Shown here one piece after another: positions 9,556 through 18,704 of a stretch of DNA of 64,000 bases. The stretch spans positions 1-64,000 of the forward strand of contig JACPWS010000017.1 in NCBI GenBank assembly GCA_016196925.1, written 5' to 3'. How positions within the stretch are numbered: the stretch's first letter is position 1; every line of letters begins with the position of its first letter. This DNA comes from Burkholderiales bacterium (lineage in GTDB: Bacteria; Pseudomonadota; Gammaproteobacteria; Burkholderiales; Burkholderiaceae_D). The notes under the pieces were generated by a model. The model was not told the DNA's origin and did no database searches. It was given only the letters and a program-made list of their open reading frames with translations. The position numbers and the translations under genes were made by a program.

Positions 9556-9850
9556 GCTTTAACGCCCTCCAGGCTGGCGCCGGCGCGTTGAGTTCGGCGG
9601 TACTCGTGCTTCATCGCTATCCCAGGATTCAAGAGTCGATGATGCGAGTATTTCCCTGAGTTTATCTTCCTTTCCACTGCATAGAGCTGGGTTGCGTTCC
9701 GCCGCTTTGCTCCGGTCGCGACCGCTCCTCTGCGGCAAAGAAGGCAAGGATATGACGCACGGTGCGCGGCATGATCAGGCGGGATCGCGCTTATCCATAC
9801 TTCCTAAGTGACAATTTTATAAATCAACGATTCATTCAAGAAAGAGAATT

Positions 9851-10189
9851 ATGCGAAATTTATCTATCAGCTCCATGTTGTTCAGCGCTCTGCTCCTGGG
9901 CGCGGCCTTGCCGGTACTGGCGGCCGACGAACACAGCATGCATCATGCGGCCAGCGACAGCACCGCCGATCTGTCCGACGGCGAAGTGCGCAAGCTGGAT
10001 AAGGAGGCCGGCAAGATCACGCTCAAGCATGGCGAAATTAAAAATCTGCAGATGCCGGGCATGACCATGGTGTTCCTGGTGAAAGACAAGACGCTGCTGG
10101 AGCAAGTGCAGGCCGGCGATAAAGTCAAATTCCGGGCGGTCAGCGAAAATGGCCGGTTGGTGGTGACTCAGTTGCAGCCGGTCAAATAG
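9851..10189 (+). CDS. CusF-like periplasmic copper/silver chaperone
   Basis: This 112-residue protein has a signal peptide (about 1-24, ending VLAAD) and a His/Asp-rich linker. An OB-fold CusF domain follows with ITLKHGEIKNLQMPGMTMVF (about residues 55-74). In E. coli CusF, metal is held by one His, two Met and a stacking Trp. Here the His and the MTM pair are present, but Met stands where the Trp would be. The ATG follows AAAGAG. About 295 bases without a gene precede it. It is likely an accessory of the cus efflux system, delivering Cu(I)/Ag(I) to CusB/CusA. Confidence 0.85.
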   Translation: MRNLSISSMLFSALLLGAALPVLAADEHSMHHAASDSTADLSDGEVRKLDKEAGKITLKHGEIKNLQMPGMTMVFLVKDKTLLEQVQAGDKVKFRAVSENGRLVVTQLQPVK

Positions 10190-10276
10190 CGTGCGGCGCT
10201 GTGCTAACGCACAGTGCAGTGCAGAGTTGATGCAGATCAGATCGACATGAAAAGTCCGGGCTTACGGCAAATTAAC

Positions 10277-10308
10277 TTGACGCTGTGCTCGGGTACAGGG
10301 TCTATATT
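10277..10308 (+). promoter_or_regulatory. MerR-family-type promoter of the cus operon
   Basis: TTGACG (10277-10282) and TATATT (10303-10308) are separated by 20 bases, longer than the normal 17 and typical of promoters bent into shape by MerR-family activators (CueR, ZntR). The spacer holds a dyad, ACGCTGT-N8-ACAGGGT, matching at six of seven positions. The first gene starts 82 bases on. A copper-responsive CueR-like activator is inferred. No merR-type gene is in the window. Confidence 0.65.
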
Positions 10309-10390
10309 GCAATCGCTTACACGTTAATTTGCGCCGCAAGTCCGGCGGGAATACCCACAGGATTTCTTTATTCACATTTTGGAGTAGATT

Positions 10391-10813
10391 ATGAAACACT
10401 TACTTGCCGTGCTGTTCGCCTCGGTTTCCCTGATGTCCGGCGCCACCGCCTTGGCCTGCGATCAGGAAGAACATCAAGAGCACCACACGCAGGGCGCTGC
10501 CGCCACACAAGGGACGGCACCGGCATCCATGGTGAAGATGGATCAGCAAATGAAGATGATGCGCGACATGCATGAAAGAATGATGGGCGCGAAGTCGGCT
10601 GAAGAACGTAGCGGCATGATGGCCGGGCACATGAAGGCGATGCAAGCCGGCATGGCCATGATGGACGACATGCGCGCCGCGGCCAGGCACAAAATGAAAG
10701 GCAAGCTGCCGGCAGCGATGCTGGAACAACATCAGATGATGGAGCAGCGCATGGATATGATGCAAAGCATGATGCAGATGATGATGGATCGCCTGCCAGC
10801 CGCCGCCCAATAG
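10391..10813 (+). CDS. Met-rich periplasmic protein of the cus operon
   Basis: This 140-residue protein has a signal peptide (about 1-22). Its mature chain has about 30 Met residues in MMxxM-type runs, for example KMMRDMHERMMG and MQSMMQMMMD, with His scattered between. Such chains bind soft metal ions such as Cu(I) and Ag(I). No catalytic domain is seen, and the helical pattern is compatible with a Spy/CnrX-like four-helix metal protein. It is the first gene behind the MerR-type promoter, with GGAG ahead of the ATG, and 17 bases separate it from the next gene. A role as copper buffer or sensor is inference. Confidence 0.7.
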   Translation: MKHLLAVLFASVSLMSGATALACDQEEHQEHHTQGAAATQGTAPASMVKMDQQMKMMRDMHERMMGAKSAEERSGMMAGHMKAMQAGMAMMDDMRAAARHKMKGKLPAAMLEQHQMMEQRMDMMQSMMQMMMDRLPAAAQ

Positions 10814-10830
10814 GTGAAGCCGGACGCCAA

Positions 10831-11208
10831 ATGAAATCGAAAATTTTGAGTCTGATGCTGCTATGCGCCACAGCCGCTACCCAAGCCGCCGTAGTGGATA
10901 TTGTGTGGAGCGACGACACGCGCTTTTTGCATAGCGCCGACATTCCGGCCGGAAAAATACTCGAAGTCTGCGGACGCTTGCCGGCCGGCATCAGCGTCGC
11001 CTGGTCGTTTACCAGTTCCGCCCCTGTGGAGTCGAATGTCCATTATCACGAAGGCAAGCAAGTGACTTATCCTGCCAGACATGCGGCTGCCGTTGCGCTG
11101 CAAGACAAACTGGAGCTCAAGCTGGAGCAGGAATATTGCTGGATGTGGAGCAATAAGACGCAGCAGACGGTGCAAGTCGGTGTGCAGTTGGAAAAAGTAA
11201 AAAATTAA
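10831..11208 (+). CDS. secreted protein of the cus operon, function unknown
   Basis: This 125-residue protein has a clear signal peptide (about 1-19, ending TQAA). The mature part has a beta-sandwich feel: PAGKILEVCGRLPAGISVAWSF, then HYHEGKQVTYP, then EYCWMWSNKTQQTVQVGVQL. Two Cys (in VCGRL and YCWMW), a His-Tyr-His and nearby Met/Trp could make a metal site. I do not recognise a named family. Its position between the Met-rich protein and a DUF2946 protein in the copper operon suggests periplasmic metal handling. Confidence 0.65.
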   Translation: MKSKILSLMLLCATAATQAAVVDIVWSDDTRFLHSADIPAGKILEVCGRLPAGISVAWSFTSSAPVESNVHYHEGKQVTYPARHAAAVALQDKLELKLEQEYCWMWSNKTQQTVQVGVQLEKVKN

Positions 11209-11273
11209 GACGAATAACGTGACTATTCAGCGCCTGCACGCGCCTTGTTACGCAAAAAAACTGACGATAAAAA

Positions 11274-11624
11274 ATGCCTTACTTACGCATCGTGTTCGCG
11301 TTGTTGCTCAGCCTGGCCTTGCCTTTGTACGGCTATGCCGGGCTGGCGGCGTTGCCTTGCGCCATGGCGTCAGACATGAATTCATCGGCGCAATTGACCC
11401 CATCGGCGGCGCACCAGAAGCACGCATGTTGCCCCGCTCCCGAGAGTACGGGCAAGAGCGCTAAAACTTGCAAAGCGGGATCTCAGTGCAAGGCCGGCAG
11501 CCCGCTGCCGGCCTTGCCTGCCGCTACGCCCATGCCGGTGACAACTTTACGGATCCTGGCGGCGCACTACGGGGTTTTTTCTTACGCGCGCAATGTCGCC
11601 TCTATCTGGCGTCCTCCGACCTGA
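11274..11624 (+). CDS. DUF2946/CzcI-like secreted protein
   Basis: This 116-residue protein has a signal peptide (about 1-22, ending YGYAG). A short mature chain contains LPCAMAS, HACCPAPES and KTCKAGSQCKAG, and the characteristic ending is IWRPPT. The Cys pairs and the tail resemble DUF2946/CzcI proteins found beside copper and cobalt-zinc-cadmium efflux genes. Only a poor ribosome site is seen ahead of the ATG. Its last 32 bases overlap a longer frame of the next gene, but not the true cusC start at 11716. Confidence 0.6.
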   Translation: MPYLRIVFALLLSLALPLYGYAGLAALPCAMASDMNSSAQLTPSAAHQKHACCPAPESTGKSAKTCKAGSQCKAGSPLPALPAATPMPVTTLRILAAHYGVFSYARNVASIWRPPT

Positions 11625-11715
11625 ACTGATGAACTCGTTTTCCGGCGCGGACCTGCTTCCGCGCCGCCGTATCGCGCATCAGGTATACGCGCACAGTTTT
11701 TTCAGGAGTAAGAAT

Positions 11716-12993
11716 ATGAAGATGGCATTTATTTTCAACAGAAAGCCGCAAGCCGTGTTGCTGTTGCCGGCGGTTTTTCTATTTAGCCACATGCCCGCAT
11801 TCGCGGCCACGGCATTGAGTTTCGACGCGGCCATCGCGCAGGCGCTGCAAGGGACGCCGCAAATGCTGGCGGCGCGCAGCAAGCTGGAGGCCAGCCGGCT
11901 GGCCGCGATTTCCGCCGGCGAATTGCCCGATCCGAAACTGGCGCTCGGCGTGGAGAATTTCCCGGTAGGCGGGCCCGATCGCTATAGTCTGACGCGCGAT
12001 TTCATGACCATGCAGCGCATCGCCGTGATGCAGGAATTCCCGAATCGCGACAAGCGCGATGCGCGCGTCGCCGTCGCCAATGCGCGCATAGAACGCAGCG
12101 AGGCCGAGCGCAAGCTGGCGCTGTCGCTGGTGCAGCGCGAGACCGCGCTGGCATGGATTAAACGCTACACGGTAGAGCGCCAGTTGGCCCAACTCGATCA
12201 GTTGCTCGAGGAAAATAAATTGTTCGCCGACGCAATACGGGCGCAACTGGCCGGCGGCCGGGCTGCGGCCGCGGACGCCGTGCTGCCGCGCCAGGAAGCC
12301 GCGCTGCTGGCCGAGCGCCGCGACGAATTGCTGATGCAGCAGCAGCAGGCCAACGCCGCCTTGCAACGCTGGGTAGGCGCGGCGGCCGCTGCGCCGCTGG
12401 CCGGCTCGCCGCCGCAATGGCGGCTCGAGCGCGAACACCTGCAGCAAGAGATACAGCAGCATCCCGATTTGCAACTGGCCTACGCCACGCAGCGCATGAG
12501 CGAGGCCGAATTGCGCGACGCCCAAGCGATGAAGAAATCCGATTGGGGGCTGGAGTTCGCTTACCAGCGGCGCGGCCCGCAATACGGCGACATGGTCAGC
12601 GTGCAGCTGACGTTCGAACTGCCTTTCTTTAGCGCCAAACGGCAAGACCCGCAAATCGCCGCGCGCCTGGCCGAGCGCGACAGTGCGCAAGCCGAACGTG
12701 AGGCGATGTGGCTGGAACACACGCAAGAGCTGGCTGCCGGGCTGGCGGAAGCCGAGCGGCTGCAGCGCGCCGTTACGCGCAACCGCGACGTGCAGCAACC
12801 GTTGGCGCGCGAAAAGATAGAACTCAGCTTTGCCGCCTATCGCGGCGGCAAGGCCAGCCTCAGCGACGTGATTGCGGCGCGGCGCGAAGCGCTGGAAGTG
12901 CAGCTTAAACTCAGCGCACTGGAAGGCGAATTGCAGGCGCTACAAGCGCGCCTGCATTACGCTACCGAACATCAGGAACCAGGAAAATACTGA
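11716..12993 (+). CDS. cusC: CusC/CzcC-type outer-membrane efflux protein (TolC family)
   Basis: This 425-residue protein has a signal peptide (about 1-31, ending AFAAT) and the long helical repeats of the outer-membrane factor family. Characteristic lines are LPDPKLALGVENFPVGG, VMQEFPNRDKRDARVA (about residues 100-121) and AYRGGKASLSDVIAARREALE near the end. It forms the outer-membrane tunnel of the tripartite metal pump. The ATG at 11716 follows AGGAG; an extension from 11593 lacks a ribosome site and would bury the signal peptide. An inverted repeat of about 94 bp separates it from cusB. Confidence 0.9.
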   Translation: MKMAFIFNRKPQAVLLLPAVFLFSHMPAFAATALSFDAAIAQALQGTPQMLAARSKLEASRLAAISAGELPDPKLALGVENFPVGGPDRYSLTRDFMTMQRIAVMQEFPNRDKRDARVAVANARIERSEAERKLALSLVQRETALAWIKRYTVERQLAQLDQLLEENKLFADAIRAQLAGGRAAAADAVLPRQEAALLAERRDELLMQQQQANAALQRWVGAAAAAPLAGSPPQWRLEREHLQQEIQQHPDLQLAYATQRMSEAELRDAQAMKKSDWGLEFAYQRRGPQYGDMVSVQLTFELPFFSAKRQDPQIAARLAERDSAQAEREAMWLEHTQELAAGLAEAERLQRAVTRNRDVQQPLAREKIELSFAAYRGGKASLSDVIAARREALEVQLKLSALEGELQALQARLHYATEHQEPGKY

Positions 12994-13046
12994 TTGAATG
13001 TATTTGTTCAGTCCACTATTTGGGAACGTTCAAATATTCAGGATAT

Positions 13047-13140
13047 TCCCTCCCTTTCAAGGGGAGGGTTAGGGTGGGGATGGGTTTTCGTAGCAAAGGA
13101 AACCCATCCCCCTCCCGGCCTCCCCCTTGAAAGGGGAGGT
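13047..13140. repeat. inverted repeat family B between cusC and cusB
   Basis: The left arm (13047-13089, TCCCTCCCTTTCAAGGGGAG...) and right arm (13098-13140, ...CCCCTTGAAAGGGGAGG) pair over about 40 bases with few mismatches, around a TAGCAAAGG-type loop. The outer ends each contain their own short palindrome CTTTCAAGG. It has no coding capacity. As RNA it would form a long stem between two cistrons of one operon. Confidence 0.8.
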
Positions 13141-13163
13141 GAAAACCGTCGTTGCGAGCGGCC

Positions 13164-13184
13164 TGAATTAATCTGCGTTTCCCT
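13164..13184. repeat. single end of repeat family A
   Basis: These bases (TGAATTAATCTGCGTTTCCCT at the core) equal one terminus of the family A element seen near 43.5 kb and 54.2 kb, but the rest of the element is absent. It directly abuts family B and precedes cusB, and looks like a decayed or truncated copy. Confidence 0.7.
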
Positions 13185-13208
13185 GTCCAATTAAGACGGA
13201 GTAAATAA

Positions 13209-14708
13209 ATGAATTCTGTAAATAAAAAAATGCTGACCCTGCTGGCCGGCGCCGCACTGTTCGGCCTCGGCGCGGCGGGCGGCGTCTGGTGGGCGCAACG
13301 TGCGCCGGCGACCGCCGCCACGCATGCCGCTAAGCCAACGGCGGCGGCAGAAAAAAAAGTCTTGTACTGGTACGACCCCATGATGCCGAACCAGAAATTC
13401 GATCAGCCCGGCAAATCGCCTTTCATGGATATGCAGCTGGTCCCTAAATATGCAGCGGACGCGGGCGATGGCAATCTGCTGAAGATAGATGCCCGGCAAG
13501 CGCAAAATCTCGGCATGCGGCTGGCGACGGTGACGCGCATCGCCGGCGGCCGGCAGCTGGACTTGAGCGGCGTGGTCGGCTTCGACGAACACGAAGTCAG
13601 CGTGATCCAGACCCGCAGCGCCGGCTTCGTCGAAAAAGTCGCGCCGCTGGCGGTGGGCGACGTGGTCGCGCCCGGCGCCGTGCTGGCGGAATTGCTGGTG
13701 CCGGAATGGACGGCGGCCCAGCAGGAATTCCTGGTGCTGAAAAAGCATGGTGAGGCCGAGTTGCTGGCCGCCGCGCGCGACCGGCTGCGCCTGCTCGGCA
13801 TGCCGGATCGTCTGATACGCGAGGTGGAAGGCAGCGGGAAAGTCAGTGCGCGCATACGCATCACGGCCGACCGCGGCGGCATGCTGCAAGAGCTCGGCGT
13901 GCGCGCCGGCATGAGCCTGGCGGCCGGGCAAACCGTGGCGCGCATCAACGGTTTGAGCAGCGTCTGGCTGGAAGCGGCGCTGCCGGAAGCGCAGGCGGCC
14001 GACATCAAAGTCGGACAAGCCGCGACGATACGCCTGGCGTCCCAGCCGGGCGGCACGCTGCCAGGTAAAGTCACGGCTTTGCTGCCGGCGCTGAACGAAG
14101 CCAGCCGCAGCCTGCGCGTGCGCATCGCCTTGCCGAATCCGGGCGGCGCCTTGCGGCCCGGTCTGACGGCTCAGGTCAGCCTGCAGGGCGGCGCGCAGAG
14201 CAGCGGGCAGGATAGCGCGCTGGCAGTGCCGACCGAAGCCTTGCTACGCACCGGGCAGCGCACGCTGGTGATGCTGGCGCAAGAGCAGGGTCTTTACCAG
14301 CCGCTGGAAGTGCAGGCCGGGCGCGAAGTCGGCGCCAACACCGTGATCCTGCAAGGCTTGCAGGAAGGGCAGAAAGTGGTCGCCAGCGGCCAGTTCTTGC
14401 TCGATTCGGAAGCCAGCCTGAAGGGCGTCGCGGCGCGCGCGCTAGCTTCGGCCCCGGCCCCGGCCCCGGCCGTGGCCTTGCACCAAGCCGACGCCACTAT
14501 CGTCGCCATTTACCCCGACGAAGTCACGTTGCGCCACGGCCCGTTCAAGTCGCTGCAGATGGAGGGCATGACCATGCCGTTTGCGTTGGCGCGTCCCGAG
14601 CTGGCTAAAGGCTGGAAAGTCGGCGACAAAGTGCGGGTCAGCGTGCGCGAAACGGAAGATGGCCTGGTGGTGGAGAAGTTGGAGAAACTGCCGGGAGGCC
14701 AGCCATGA
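13209..14708 (+). CDS. cusB: CusB-type membrane fusion protein with C-terminal CusF domain
   Basis: This 499-residue periplasmic adaptor links CusA to CusC. Parts in order are an N-terminal anchor (about 1-25), a heavy-metal-binding motif [16 protein letters not shown] (about 57-72) and the barrel-sandwich/hairpin core. A CusF-like OB domain follows at about residues 420-495, with [18 protein letters not shown]. The core and CusF domain are joined by an Ala-Pro linker (APAPAPAV). As in the separate CusF protein upstream, Met replaces the Trp of E. coli CusF. GGAG stands 8 bases before the ATG. Its TGA overlaps the ATG of cusA. Fused CusB-CusF adaptors are known in the family. Confidence 0.92.
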   Translation: MNSVNKKMLTLLAGAALFGLGAAGGVWWAQRAPATAATHAAKPTAAAEKKVLYWYDPMMPNQKFDQPGKSPFMDMQLVPKYAADAGDGNLLKIDARQAQNLGMRLATVTRIAGGRQLDLSGVVGFDEHEVSVIQTRSAGFVEKVAPLAVGDVVAPGAVLAELLVPEWTAAQQEFLVLKKHGEAELLAAARDRLRLLGMPDRLIREVEGSGKVSARIRITADRGGMLQELGVRAGMSLAAGQTVARINGLSSVWLEAALPEAQAADIKVGQAATIRLASQPGGTLPGKVTALLPALNEASRSLRVRIALPNPGGALRPGLTAQVSLQGGAQSSGQDSALAVPTEALLRTGQRTLVMLAQEQGLYQPLEVQAGREVGANTVILQGLQEGQKVVASGQFLLDSEASLKGVAARALASAPAPAPAVALHQADATIVAIYPDEVTLRHGPFKSLQMEGMTMPFALARPELAKGWKVGDKVRVSVRETEDGLVVEKLEKLPGGQP

Positions 14709-17700
14709 TCGCCAAATTGATACGCTGGTCGGTCGCCAACCGTTTCCTGGTCATGCTGGCGACCGTATTCGTGGTGGTGTGGGGCGTCTGGGCCGTGCGC
14801 CAGACGGCGATCGACGCCTTGCCCGATCTGTCCGATGTGCAGGTGATTATCCGCACCAGTTACCCGGGGCAGGCGCCGCAGATCGTGGAAAACCAGGTCA
14901 CCTACCCGCTCGCCACCACCATGCTGTCGGTGCCGGGCGCCAAGACCGTGCGCGGGTTTTCCTTTTTCGGCGACAGCTTCGTGTATGTCTTGTTCGAAGA
15001 CGGCACCGACCTGTACTGGGCGCGTTCGCGCGTGCTGGAATACCTGAATCAGGTGCAGGGCCGCTTGCCGGCCAGCGCCAAGTCTGCGCTGGGGCCGGAC
15101 GCCACCGGGGTAGGCTGGATATACCAGTACGCATTGGTCGACCGCAGCGGCCGGCACGACCAGGCGCAATTGCGCGCCTTGCAAGACTGGTTCCTGAAGT
15201 TCGAGCTGAAAAGCTTGCCGAATGTGGCGGAAGTCGCCTCGGTCGGCGGCATGGTCAGGCAATATCAGGTGGTGCTCGATCCGGTGCGGCTGGCTAGCCT
15301 CGGCGTCACGCATGAGCAAGTGATCACGGCGATCCGCAACGCCAATCAGGAAAGCGGCGGCGCGGTGCTGGAGCTGGCCGAGACCGAGTTCATGGTGCGC
15401 GCCGGCGGCTACCTGAAAAGCCTGGACGATTTCCAGGCGATACCGCTGAAGCTGTCCGGCATAGGCAATACCGTGCCGGTCACGCTGGGCCAGGTGGCGA
15501 CTATCCAGCTCGGGCCGGAAATGCGGCGCGGGATTTCCGAACTCGACGGCGAAGGCGAGGCCACCGGCGGCGTGGTGATACTGCGTTCCGGCAAGAATGC
15601 GCGAGCAACCATAGACGCGGTCAAGGATAAGCTGGCCGAACTGAAGGCCAGCCTGCCGCCCGGCGTCGAGATCGTCACCACCTACGACCGCAGCCAGCTG
15701 ATCGACCGCGCGATAGACAACTTACGCGACAAGTTGCTGGAAGAATTCATCGTGGTGGCGCTGGTCTGTGGCATTTTTCTATGGCACTTGCGCTCTTCGC
15801 TGGTGGCCATCGTGTCGCTGCCGCTCGGCGTGCTGATCGCCTTCATCGTGATGCAAAGGCAGGGCATCAACGCCAACATCATGTCGCTGGGCGGGATCGC
15901 GATCGCCATCGGCGCCATGGTCGATGCGGCGGTGGTGATGATAGAAAACGCGCACAAGCGCATCGAAGCCTGGCAGCACGCCCATCCGGGCGAAGACTTG
16001 GTGGGCGCCGAGCATTGGTATGTGATGACGCAGGCGGCGGTGGAAGTCGGGCCGGCCCTGTTTTTTTCGCTGCTGATCATCACGCTTTCGTTCATCCCGG
16101 TGTTTACGCTGGAAGCGCAGGAGGGGCGGCTGTTCGGCCCGCTGGCGTTCACCAAGACTTATGCCATGGCCGCCGCCGCCGGGCTGTCGGTGACGCTGAT
16201 CCCGGTCTTGATGGGCTTCTGGATACGCGGCCGCATCCCCGACGAAAACCGCAACCCGCTGAACCGCTGGCTGATCGCCATCTATAAGCCCTTGCTGGAA
16301 GCGGTGCTGGCGCGCCCGAAAACCACGCTGCTGGCGGCTGCGCTGATCTGCGCCACCACCCTGTGGCCGCTGACGCGGCTCGGCGGCGAATTCTTGCCGC
16401 CGCTCGATGAAGGCGACTTGCTGTACATGCCGTCCGCCTTGCCCGGCCTGTCGGCGCAAAAGGCGGCCGAGCTGCTGCAACAGACCAACCGCATGATACG
16501 CAGCGTGCCGGAAGTCGCGCATGTGTTCGGCAAGGCCGGGCGCGCCGAAACGGCGACCGATCCGGCGCCGCTGGAAATGTTCGAAACCACGGTGCAGTTC
16601 AAGCCGCGCAAGGAATGGCGCGCAGGCATGACGCCGGAAAAGCTGGTGGACGAACTCGATAAGGCAGTCAAAGTGCCGGGCTTGTCGAATATCTGGGTGC
16701 CGCCGATACGCAACCGCATCGACATGCTGGCGACCGGCATCAAGAGCCCGATCGGCGTCAAGATCGCCGGCAGCGACCTGGCGCAGATCGACCAGATCGC
16801 GCGCCAGGTGGAGGCGGTGGCGAAGCAAGTGCCCGGCGTGTCCTCGGCCCTGGCGGAACGGCTGACCGGCGGGCGCTACGTCGATATCCAGATCGACCGC
16901 GCGGCGGCCGGCCGTTACGGCTTGAATATCTCGGAAGTGCAAGCGGTGGTGGCCAGCCTGATCGGCGGCGACAATGTCGGCGAAACCGTGGAAGGCCTGG
17001 CGCGTTTCCCGATCAGCGTGCGCTATCCGCGCGAATGGCGCGACACTGTGCAGCGCCTGCAAAGCTTGCCGCTACTGACACCCATGGGGGCGAATATCAC
17101 GCTGGGCACGGTGGCCAACATCCAGATCAGCGACGGCCCGCCCATGCTGAAGAGCGAAAACGCAAGGCCTTCTGGCTGGGTGTATGTCGATGTGCGGGGG
17201 CGCGACCTGGCTTCGGTGGTGCACGACTTGCGCGCCGCCGTCAGCCGGGAAGTCAAACTGGCGCCCGGCATGAGCCTGGCGTATTCCGGCCAGTTTGAAT
17301 TCCTCGAGCGCGCCAACGCCAGACTCAAGCTGGTGGTGCCGGCCACCTTGCTGATCATCCTGGTGCTGCTATACCTGACCTTCTCCAGCATGAGCGAGGC
17401 GGCGCTGATCATGGCGACCCTGCCGTTCGCGCTCTCCGGCGGCATCTGGTTCTTGTACTGGATGGGCTACAACCTGTCGGTGGCGACCGGGGTCGGCTTC
17501 ATCGCGCTGGCCGGGGTTTCGGCCGAATTCGGCGTGATCATGCTGCTGTACCTGAAAAACGCCTGGGAAGACCGGCTGGCTGCCGGCGAACAAGGCGGCG
17601 CCGCCTTGCTGGCGGCCATCCGCGAAGGCGCGGCCTTGCGCGTGCGCCCCAAGCTGATGACGGTGGCGGTCATCATCGCCGGTTTGCTGCCGATATTGTG

Positions 17701-17893
17701 GGGCAGCGGTACCGGCAGCGAAGTGATGAGCCGGATCGCCGCGCCCATGGTGGGCGGCATGGTCACCGCGCCGCTGCTGAGCCTGTTCGTGATCCCGGCC
17801 GCCTATTTGCTGATGCGGCGCCGGGCCGCAGCCGAGTCCGCCAAGCTTGTTGAAGCTGCTGAAGCAGAAAATATACTCCACCTCAGTATATAA
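14705..17893 (+). CDS. cusA: CusA-type heavy-metal RND efflux pump
   Basis: This 1062-residue inner-membrane RND transporter uses the proton gradient to push Cu(I)/Ag(I) out through CusB/CusC. The proton-relay segment [19 protein letters not shown] (near residue 400) is intact. Met residues expected at the CusA metal site occur in [18 protein letters not shown] and [23 protein letters not shown] is characteristic of CusA rather than CzcA. It overlaps cusB by four bases (ATGA). Specificity for Cu/Ag over Zn/Co is inferred from these motifs and the CusF domains beside it. Confidence 0.95.
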   Translation: MIAKLIRWSVANRFLVMLATVFVVVWGVWAVRQTAIDALPDLSDVQVIIRTSYPGQAPQIVENQVTYPLATTMLSVPGAKTVRGFSFFGDSFVYVLFEDGTDLYWARSRVLEYLNQVQGRLPASAKSALGPDATGVGWIYQYALVDRSGRHDQAQLRALQDWFLKFELKSLPNVAEVASVGGMVRQYQVVLDPVRLASLGVTHEQVITAIRNANQESGGAVLELAETEFMVRAGGYLKSLDDFQAIPLKLSGIGNTVPVTLGQVATIQLGPEMRRGISELDGEGEATGGVVILRSGKNARATIDAVKDKLAELKASLPPGVEIVTTYDRSQLIDRAIDNLRDKLLEEFIVVALVCGIFLWHLRSSLVAIVSLPLGVLIAFIVMQRQGINANIMSLGGIAIAIGAMVDAAVVMIENAHKRIEAWQHAHPGEDLVGAEHWYVMTQAAVEVGPALFFSLLIITLSFIPVFTLEAQEGRLFGPLAFTKTYAMAAAAGLSVTLIPVLMGFWIRGRIPDENRNPLNRWLIAIYKPLLEAVLARPKTTLLAAALICATTLWPLTRLGGEFLPPLDEGDLLYMPSALPGLSAQKAAELLQQTNRMIRSVPEVAHVFGKAGRAETATDPAPLEMFETTVQFKPRKEWRAGMTPEKLVDELDKAVKVPGLSNIWVPPIRNRIDMLATGIKSPIGVKIAGSDLAQIDQIARQVEAVAKQVPGVSSALAERLTGGRYVDIQIDRAAAGRYGLNISEVQAVVASLIGGDNVGETVEGLARFPISVRYPREWRDTVQRLQSLPLLTPMGANITLGTVANIQISDGPPMLKSENARPSGWVYVDVRGRDLASVVHDLRAAVSREVKLAPGMSLAYSGQFEFLERANARLKLVVPATLLIILVLLYLTFSSMSEAALIMATLPFALSGGIWFLYWMGYNLSVATGVGFIALAGVSAEFGVIMLLYLKNAWEDRLAAGEQGGAALLAAIREGAALRVRPKLMTVAVIIAGLLPILWGSGTGSEVMSRIAAPMVGGMVTAPLLSLFVIPAAYLLMRRRAAAESAKLVEAAEAENILHLSI

Positions 17894-18255
17894 AAACTGC
17901 CAATGAATTCAATGGCGACAGCTTGATTTTAAAGGATACCCCCTGTTTTATCAAAAATAGGGGGGTAATGCTGTGCAGTTGAACCGTAAATACAAAATCG
18001 TCATCCTCGCTGCTGCAAGGTGGCGGCCGGAAGTATTCATGTGGAAGCACGTGAAAATGAACGTAGATTATTGCGATTTATGTTCAAATTGCCAACATGT
18101 CTTGACATTTTCAGAGAGCAAATCCGCAGCTGCATACTGAAAGTCCGGTTCAGCATTGCGAGGCAGACAAATTGACGCTTGCGACGGCAAGCACCGCGTT
18201 TTGTACTTTGTATTAAACTGAACTGGCACTTATTAACACGCTTGAAAGGTTGATT
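17894..18255. other. gene-free stretch after cusA
   Basis: About 360 bases contain no convincing gene. Near 17938-17968 an interrupted dyad (ACCCCCT ... AGGGGGGT) could form a stem at the end of the cus transcript, but no T-run follows. GCTTGCGACGGCAAGC at 18177-18192 is a small hairpin. The stretch is AT-richer than its surroundings and should hold the promoter of the next gene, which I cannot place with confidence. Confidence 0.5.
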
Positions 18256-18684
18256 ATGAAAAAAGCATTATTTGCAGCAACTTGCTGCTCGTTATTACTA
18301 ATGACGGCGCAGGCGCAGGATGTCGGCGTCTCCATACAATTCGGCCAGCCTGGCTTTTACGGCCGTCTCGATATCGGCAATTATCCGCAACCGCAACTGG
18401 TTTATATAGAACCGCGCATCGTGGAGCGCGTGGCGGTACTCGGGCCGCCCTTGTATCTGGTGGTGCCGCCCGGCCATATCAAACATTGGGAAAAACATTG
18501 CTATCGCTACAATGCTTGTAACCGCCAAGTCTATTTCGTCCAAGAGAACTGGTATAACAGCGTGGTAGTGCCGCGCTATCGCGAAGGCCAATATCGCGAT
18601 AACGACCAGGGAAATCACGGCCGCGGCAACGAGCACGGTAAAGGCCATGGCAAAGGCCACGGCCACGGAAATCACGACGATTAA
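18256..18684 (+). CDS. secreted protein with His/Gly-rich tail, function unknown
   Basis: This 142-residue protein has a signal peptide (about 1-20, ending AQAQ). A conserved-looking middle (PQPQLVYIEPRIVER, GPPLYLVVPPGHIKHWEKHC, CNRQVYFVQENWY) is followed by a low-complexity tail of HGKGHGKGHGHG type (about residues 118-142). Two Cys in the middle could form a disulfide. The middle resembles small exported proteins widespread in beta- and gammaproteobacteria without assigned function. The tail could bind Ni, Zn or Cu, which would fit the metal genes upstream, but that is inference. GAAAGG precedes the ATG at 18256. Confidence 0.7.
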   Translation: MKKALFAATCCSLLLMTAQAQDVGVSIQFGQPGFYGRLDIGNYPQPQLVYIEPRIVERVAVLGPPLYLVVPPGHIKHWEKHCYRYNACNRQVYFVQENWYNSVVVPRYREGQYRDNDQGNHGRGNEHGKGHGKGHGHGNHDD

Positions 18685-18704
18685 TTCCTGATCGCCGGCG
18701 GCGT

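Noticed and set aside
9556..9850. Possible small gene between the CzcI-like and CusF genes
   Set aside because: Only short frames without ribosome sites are present. It is regarded as intergenic, holding the promoter for the CusF gene.
15779..17062. 427-codon open frame antisense to cusA
   Set aside because: It is a high-GC shadow frame of the RND pump gene with His/Gln/Arg-rich nonsense composition.
17938..17968. Terminator for the cus operon
   Set aside because: The arms are interrupted by mismatches and no T-run follows, so it is kept only as a note in the intergenic entry.
18591..18684. CRISPR-like repetition (GGCAAAGGCCACGGC-type)
   Set aside because: It is the coding sequence of the HGKGH tail, without spacers.
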